This document shows, piece by piece, positions 21,470-22,977 of a DNA stretch of 22,977 nucleotides. Below the pieces are notes generated by a model. That model did no database searches, was not told the origin of the DNA, and was given only the letters and a program-made list of their open reading frames with translations. The stretch lies in IMG/VR virus record IMGVR_UViG_3300030107_003990, positions 1 through 22,977 of that record; one strand, given 5' to 3'. The translations under genes were made by a program, and so were the position numbers. Every line of letters begins with the position of its first letter. Within the stretch, counting starts at the first letter, position 1. The stretch is from a virus.

Positions 21470-21730
21470 ATGATGGAAATAAAAACAGAAACTGAAGTTG
21501 TAACTAAACATAAAGTTGGTGTTTACTTTACTTTAGATGAATTAGAAAAAATAACAGATGCGCTATATAGTACTGATAGACAAGGTAAACTAATTCAAGA
21601 CATTAATGATATTGTTCGCAAAGCACAATCAAGGATTAATGATTTAAATCAAAAAGTAGAAAAAAACATAACTGAAGACCAAGTATTAGATGCTCAGTCA
21701 GGTGCTTGTACTACTGGAAATTGTGACTAA
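21470..21730 (+). CDS. hypothetical protein
   Basis: 86 residues from ATG ATG with AAAAGGATAGAAA upstream, three bases after the resolvase stop. Starts with a strand region (IKTETEVVTKHKVGVYFTLD), then a helix (ELEKITDALYSTDRQGKLIQ) and a coiled-coil-like stretch (AQSRINDLNQKVEKN), and ends with two cysteines (GACTTGNCD). No family recognised. Probably co-transcribed with the resolvase. Confidence 0.65.
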   Translation: MMEIKTETEVVTKHKVGVYFTLDELEKITDALYSTDRQGKLIQDINDIVRKAQSRINDLNQKVEKNITEDQVLDAQSGACTTGNCD

Positions 21731-21735
21731 ATAAT

Positions 21736-21854
21736 TTGAGGCTCAGACAAATATTTTAATAACTAAACTAAAATGAAAGGACCTATAAGGTTTGTGAAAT
21801 GAAGTTGAGGTTAACATATGAAAGTATTTGCTTGGTTGGCGCCCTGAGCCTCAA
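21736..21854 (+). ncRNA. candidate structured RNA 7
   Basis: Closed by a perfect 11-bp inverted repeat, TTGAGGCTCAG (21736-21746) with CTGAGCCTCAA (21844-21854), plus three more pairs beyond a bulged T. A second layer pairs CAAATA (21748-21753) with TATTTG (21825-21830), and ACCTATAAGGT forms a small hairpin (21781-21791) much like one in candidate RNA 2. The next gene starts 10 bases after it with no ribosome site. No frame inside looks coding. This is the same plan as the elements at 10.7-13.5 kb. Confidence 0.6.
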
Positions 21855-21863
21855 TTAATTATT

Positions 21864-22121
21864 ATGAAAGATAGTTTTAAAATAGAATTACCATGGTATT
21901 TAGAACCGCAAAGAAGATATACTAAAAGTCGTACAACAAAATTGCAATTACATAGATGTACTTTAAAGCATTGTAAAAATTGTAATTCTGTATGGCAATA
22001 CGATTACTCAAATAACAGAAAAAAGTTTATTAATTATGAAGATATGCCAACATATGGTTTAATTAAAAAAACCTGTGATAAATGTAAAAAGAAAGAAGGA
22101 TACCTATATGAGAATAGATGA
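21864..22121 (+). CDS. zinc-ribbon protein A
   Basis: 85 residues from the ATG at 21864. Two cysteine pairs, C-K-N-C (37-40) and C-D-K-C (71-74), frame a 30-residue insert that contains C-N-S-V-W-Q-Y directly after the first pair. The same C-x-x-C-N-x-x-W-x-Y layout occurs in the protein at 22482, so they are probably related copies. There is no ribosome site; the start lies just after the closing stem of candidate RNA 7. Nucleic-acid binding is likely but not shown. Confidence 0.65.
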   Translation: MKDSFKIELPWYLEPQRRYTKSRTTKLQLHRCTLKHCKNCNSVWQYDYSNNRKKFINYEDMPTYGLIKKTCDKCKKKEGYLYENR

Positions 22122-22317
22122 TAAAAGTTACGGATTAGGGAATAAAACTGATAGGCAAATAGTAGAAATATTAAATCAGAAAGATAATAGAATAATGGAA
22201 TTAGAAGTTATTCTTGATGATACAAAAATATTTCTAAAAACAATCGGTACGTTAAAACCACTTATTGTAGATAACTGCAAAAAGTTAATTAAAAAGATAG
22301 AAAATGCTGGTATTTGA
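22108..22317 (+). CDS. hypothetical coiled-coil protein
   Basis: 69 residues from the ATG at 22108, with AAGAAGG about 9 bases before it. Overlaps the previous gene by 14 bases. Helical with heptad-like spacing: DRQIVEILNQKDNRIMELEV then ILDDTKIFLKTIGTLKPLIV and a basic end. No family recognised; probably a small interaction protein. Confidence 0.6.
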   Translation: MRIDDKSYGLGNKTDRQIVEILNQKDNRIMELEVILDDTKIFLKTIGTLKPLIVDNCKKLIKKIENAGI

Positions 22318-22444
22318 TATAGCTGAATGGATAGCAAATATATTTATCCTAGGTATCGCTTTTGTGATATGGATGGGTGGTATATTATTGTTTATGATTA
22401 TAATGTCACTAGCGATAGATAAAATTAAGACTTTAAAAATGTGA
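22304..22444 (+). CDS. 46-residue membrane protein
   Basis: MLVFDIAEWIANIFILGIAF, then VIWMGGILLFMIIMSLAIDK: a continuous hydrophobic region of about 30 residues (9-38), ending in a basic tail (DKIKTLKM). It overlaps the previous gene by 14 bases, in line with the packing of this operon. The ribosome site is weak. Single long helix or a tight hairpin in the membrane; a holin or superinfection role is possible but there are no specific motifs. Confidence 0.6.
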   Translation: MLVFDIAEWIANIFILGIAFVIWMGGILLFMIIMSLAIDKIKTLKM

Positions 22445-22481
22445 AGATGGTAAAGGAAGCCAATATGATAAGGATGATAAA

Positions 22482-22769
22482 ATGGCTTCTGAAGATGATA
22501 AATACAGAAATAAAACAAATGCTAAAATTGATGATTTAAAATATTATTTTGGCGATGAAGCTGCCGAATGGATAGACTTCAAATTAATTAAATATGGAGA
22601 GGGAATAGCTAGAGCTAGAAATAGTACTCCTAGCTATTCTCCTTCTTTTTGCCCAATCTGTAATAAATATTGGAGTTACGGATTGCACTCTACAACAAGA
22701 ATAAAATATGTAGACTATTTAAACTGGGAAAGAATTCCTTGTTTAGATAGAATATGTGATAATTGTTAA
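22482..22769 (+). CDS. zinc-ribbon protein B
   Basis: 95 residues from an ATG with AAGGATGATAAA in front. The N-terminal 45 residues are helical (NAKIDDLKYYFGDEAAEWID). Cysteine pairs C-P-I-C (57-60) and C-D-N-C (92-95, at the very end) frame a 31-residue insert. Following the first pair, C-N-K-Y-W-S-Y matches C-N-S-V-W-Q-Y in protein A. Protein B looks like an N-terminally extended copy whose C-terminus stops at the last cysteine. Confidence 0.7.
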   Translation: MASEDDKYRNKTNAKIDDLKYYFGDEAAEWIDFKLIKYGEGIARARNSTPSYSPSFCPICNKYWSYGLHSTTRIKYVDYLNWERIPCLDRICDNC

Positions 22770-22775
22770 TTAATA

Positions 22776-22876
22776 ATGTCCAAATAGTACAAAGAGGCAA
22801 TACAATGTATGCCTAATGGATATATGTAAAAATAAATGTAGATATTGCTAGACTTACAAGTCTACTTTTTGGACAT
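22776..22876 (+). ncRNA. candidate structured RNA 8
   Basis: Closed by ATGTCCAAATAGT (22776-22788) with ACTTTTTGGACAT (22864-22876), 12 of 13 pairs. TAGACT-TACA-AGTCTA (22849-22864) sits at its 3' end, followed by CTTTTT, so the end is also an intrinsic terminator. The 3' arm overlaps the end of a convergent minus-strand frame, so part of the symmetry may serve that gene instead. Less certain than the others for this reason. Confidence 0.45.
22849..22870. terminator. intrinsic terminator between convergent genes
   Basis: TAGACT and AGTCTA pair around a TACA loop and CTTTTT follows on the plus strand, so the rightward operon probably ends here. The minus-strand stop codon lies in the same hairpin, so it may work in both directions. 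Confidence 0.65.
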
Positions 22877-22977
22877 CTAACTGTCTAGATTTACGTTTGG
22901 AGTGTCTATAAGACCTTGTTTTTCTTCTTTGTTTACAAGGTTCACAATATAGTGTATTATGTGCTTTGTAAGTAAAA
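22854..22977 (-). CDS. cysteine- and arginine-rich protein, cut by right edge
   Basis: A minus-strand frame open from the right edge to a TAA at 22854-22856, 40 visible residues. It contains Y-C-E-P-C followed by a very basic stretch (KQRRKTRSYRHSKRKSRQ) and ends DVQKVDL. A C-x-x-C pair plus a basic run is unusual for random AT-rich sequence, so coding is plausible, perhaps a zinc finger or basic nucleic-acid-binding protein. The N-terminus is outside the window. Convergent with the early operon. Confidence 0.5.
   Translation of the reverse strand, partial: FTYKAHNTLYCEPCKQRRKTRSYRHSKRKSRQLDVQKVDL

Noticed and set aside
22447-22539. 30-codon frame rich in M, I and K just before zinc-ribbon protein B
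   Set aside because: Mostly overlaps the zinc-ribbon gene in another frame, whose AAGGA site is better placed; composition is typical of chance AT-rich frames.

Overview
The window looks like part of an AT-rich tailed double-stranded DNA phage genome. Leftward (minus) genes from 9956 down to base 1 encode DNA packaging and the head. Rightward (plus) genes from 10285 to 22769 encode early, regulatory and replication functions. Strong AAGGAG-type ribosome sites before many genes, and several TTG or GTG starts, argue against a Bacteroidetes host; the host cannot otherwise be named from this sequence. Base composition and protein style resemble uncultured marine phages, which is an impression and not a database result.

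Minus block, in order of transcription: a hypothetical gene (9956), candidate small terminase (9628), a small unknown, large terminase (8642), a P22-size portal (7164), scaffold-like protein (4900), major capsid protein (3928), two related small beta-rich proteins likely to decorate the head (2599 and 2135), a 32-residue lysine-rich peptide (1726), three overlapping candidate connector genes (1628, 975, 703) and a gene cut by the left edge. Starts and stops often overlap as TAATG or ATGA, so this is one tightly coupled operon.

The divergent gap (9629-10284) carries many TACTGTA/TACAGTA motifs, a near-palindromic AT-rich block and a hierarchical inverted repeat of about 160 bp. From there to 13642 the plus strand is unusual. 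Short genes (a 30-residue membrane peptide, a small membrane protein, a possible lipoprotein, a ParB-like protein, a winged-helix protein) alternate with long non-coding stretches. Each stretch is closed by an 8-14 bp inverted repeat enclosing further hairpins. I read these as a set of structured RNAs or structured leaders, and they are the best candidate for an undescribed system here. Similar elements recur at 15658, 16158, 17133, 21736 and 22776. Three hairpins with identical TTTT loops, spaced exactly 33 bp apart, lie at 13471-13558.

The replication block (13997-21730) has a large ParB-domain protein, a DUF932-type protein, an ERF-type single-strand annealing protein, an SSB with the acidic DDMPF tail, a fused archaeo-eukaryotic-type primase and DnaB-like helicase, a MazG-like protein, a possible histone-fold protein and an Hjc-like resolvase. 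Together these give primer synthesis, unwinding, ssDNA protection, annealing recombination and junction cutting. The right end holds small zinc-ribbon and membrane proteins, then a convergent, edge-truncated minus-strand gene. No tRNA, rRNA, CRISPR array, insertion sequence or integrase was seen.
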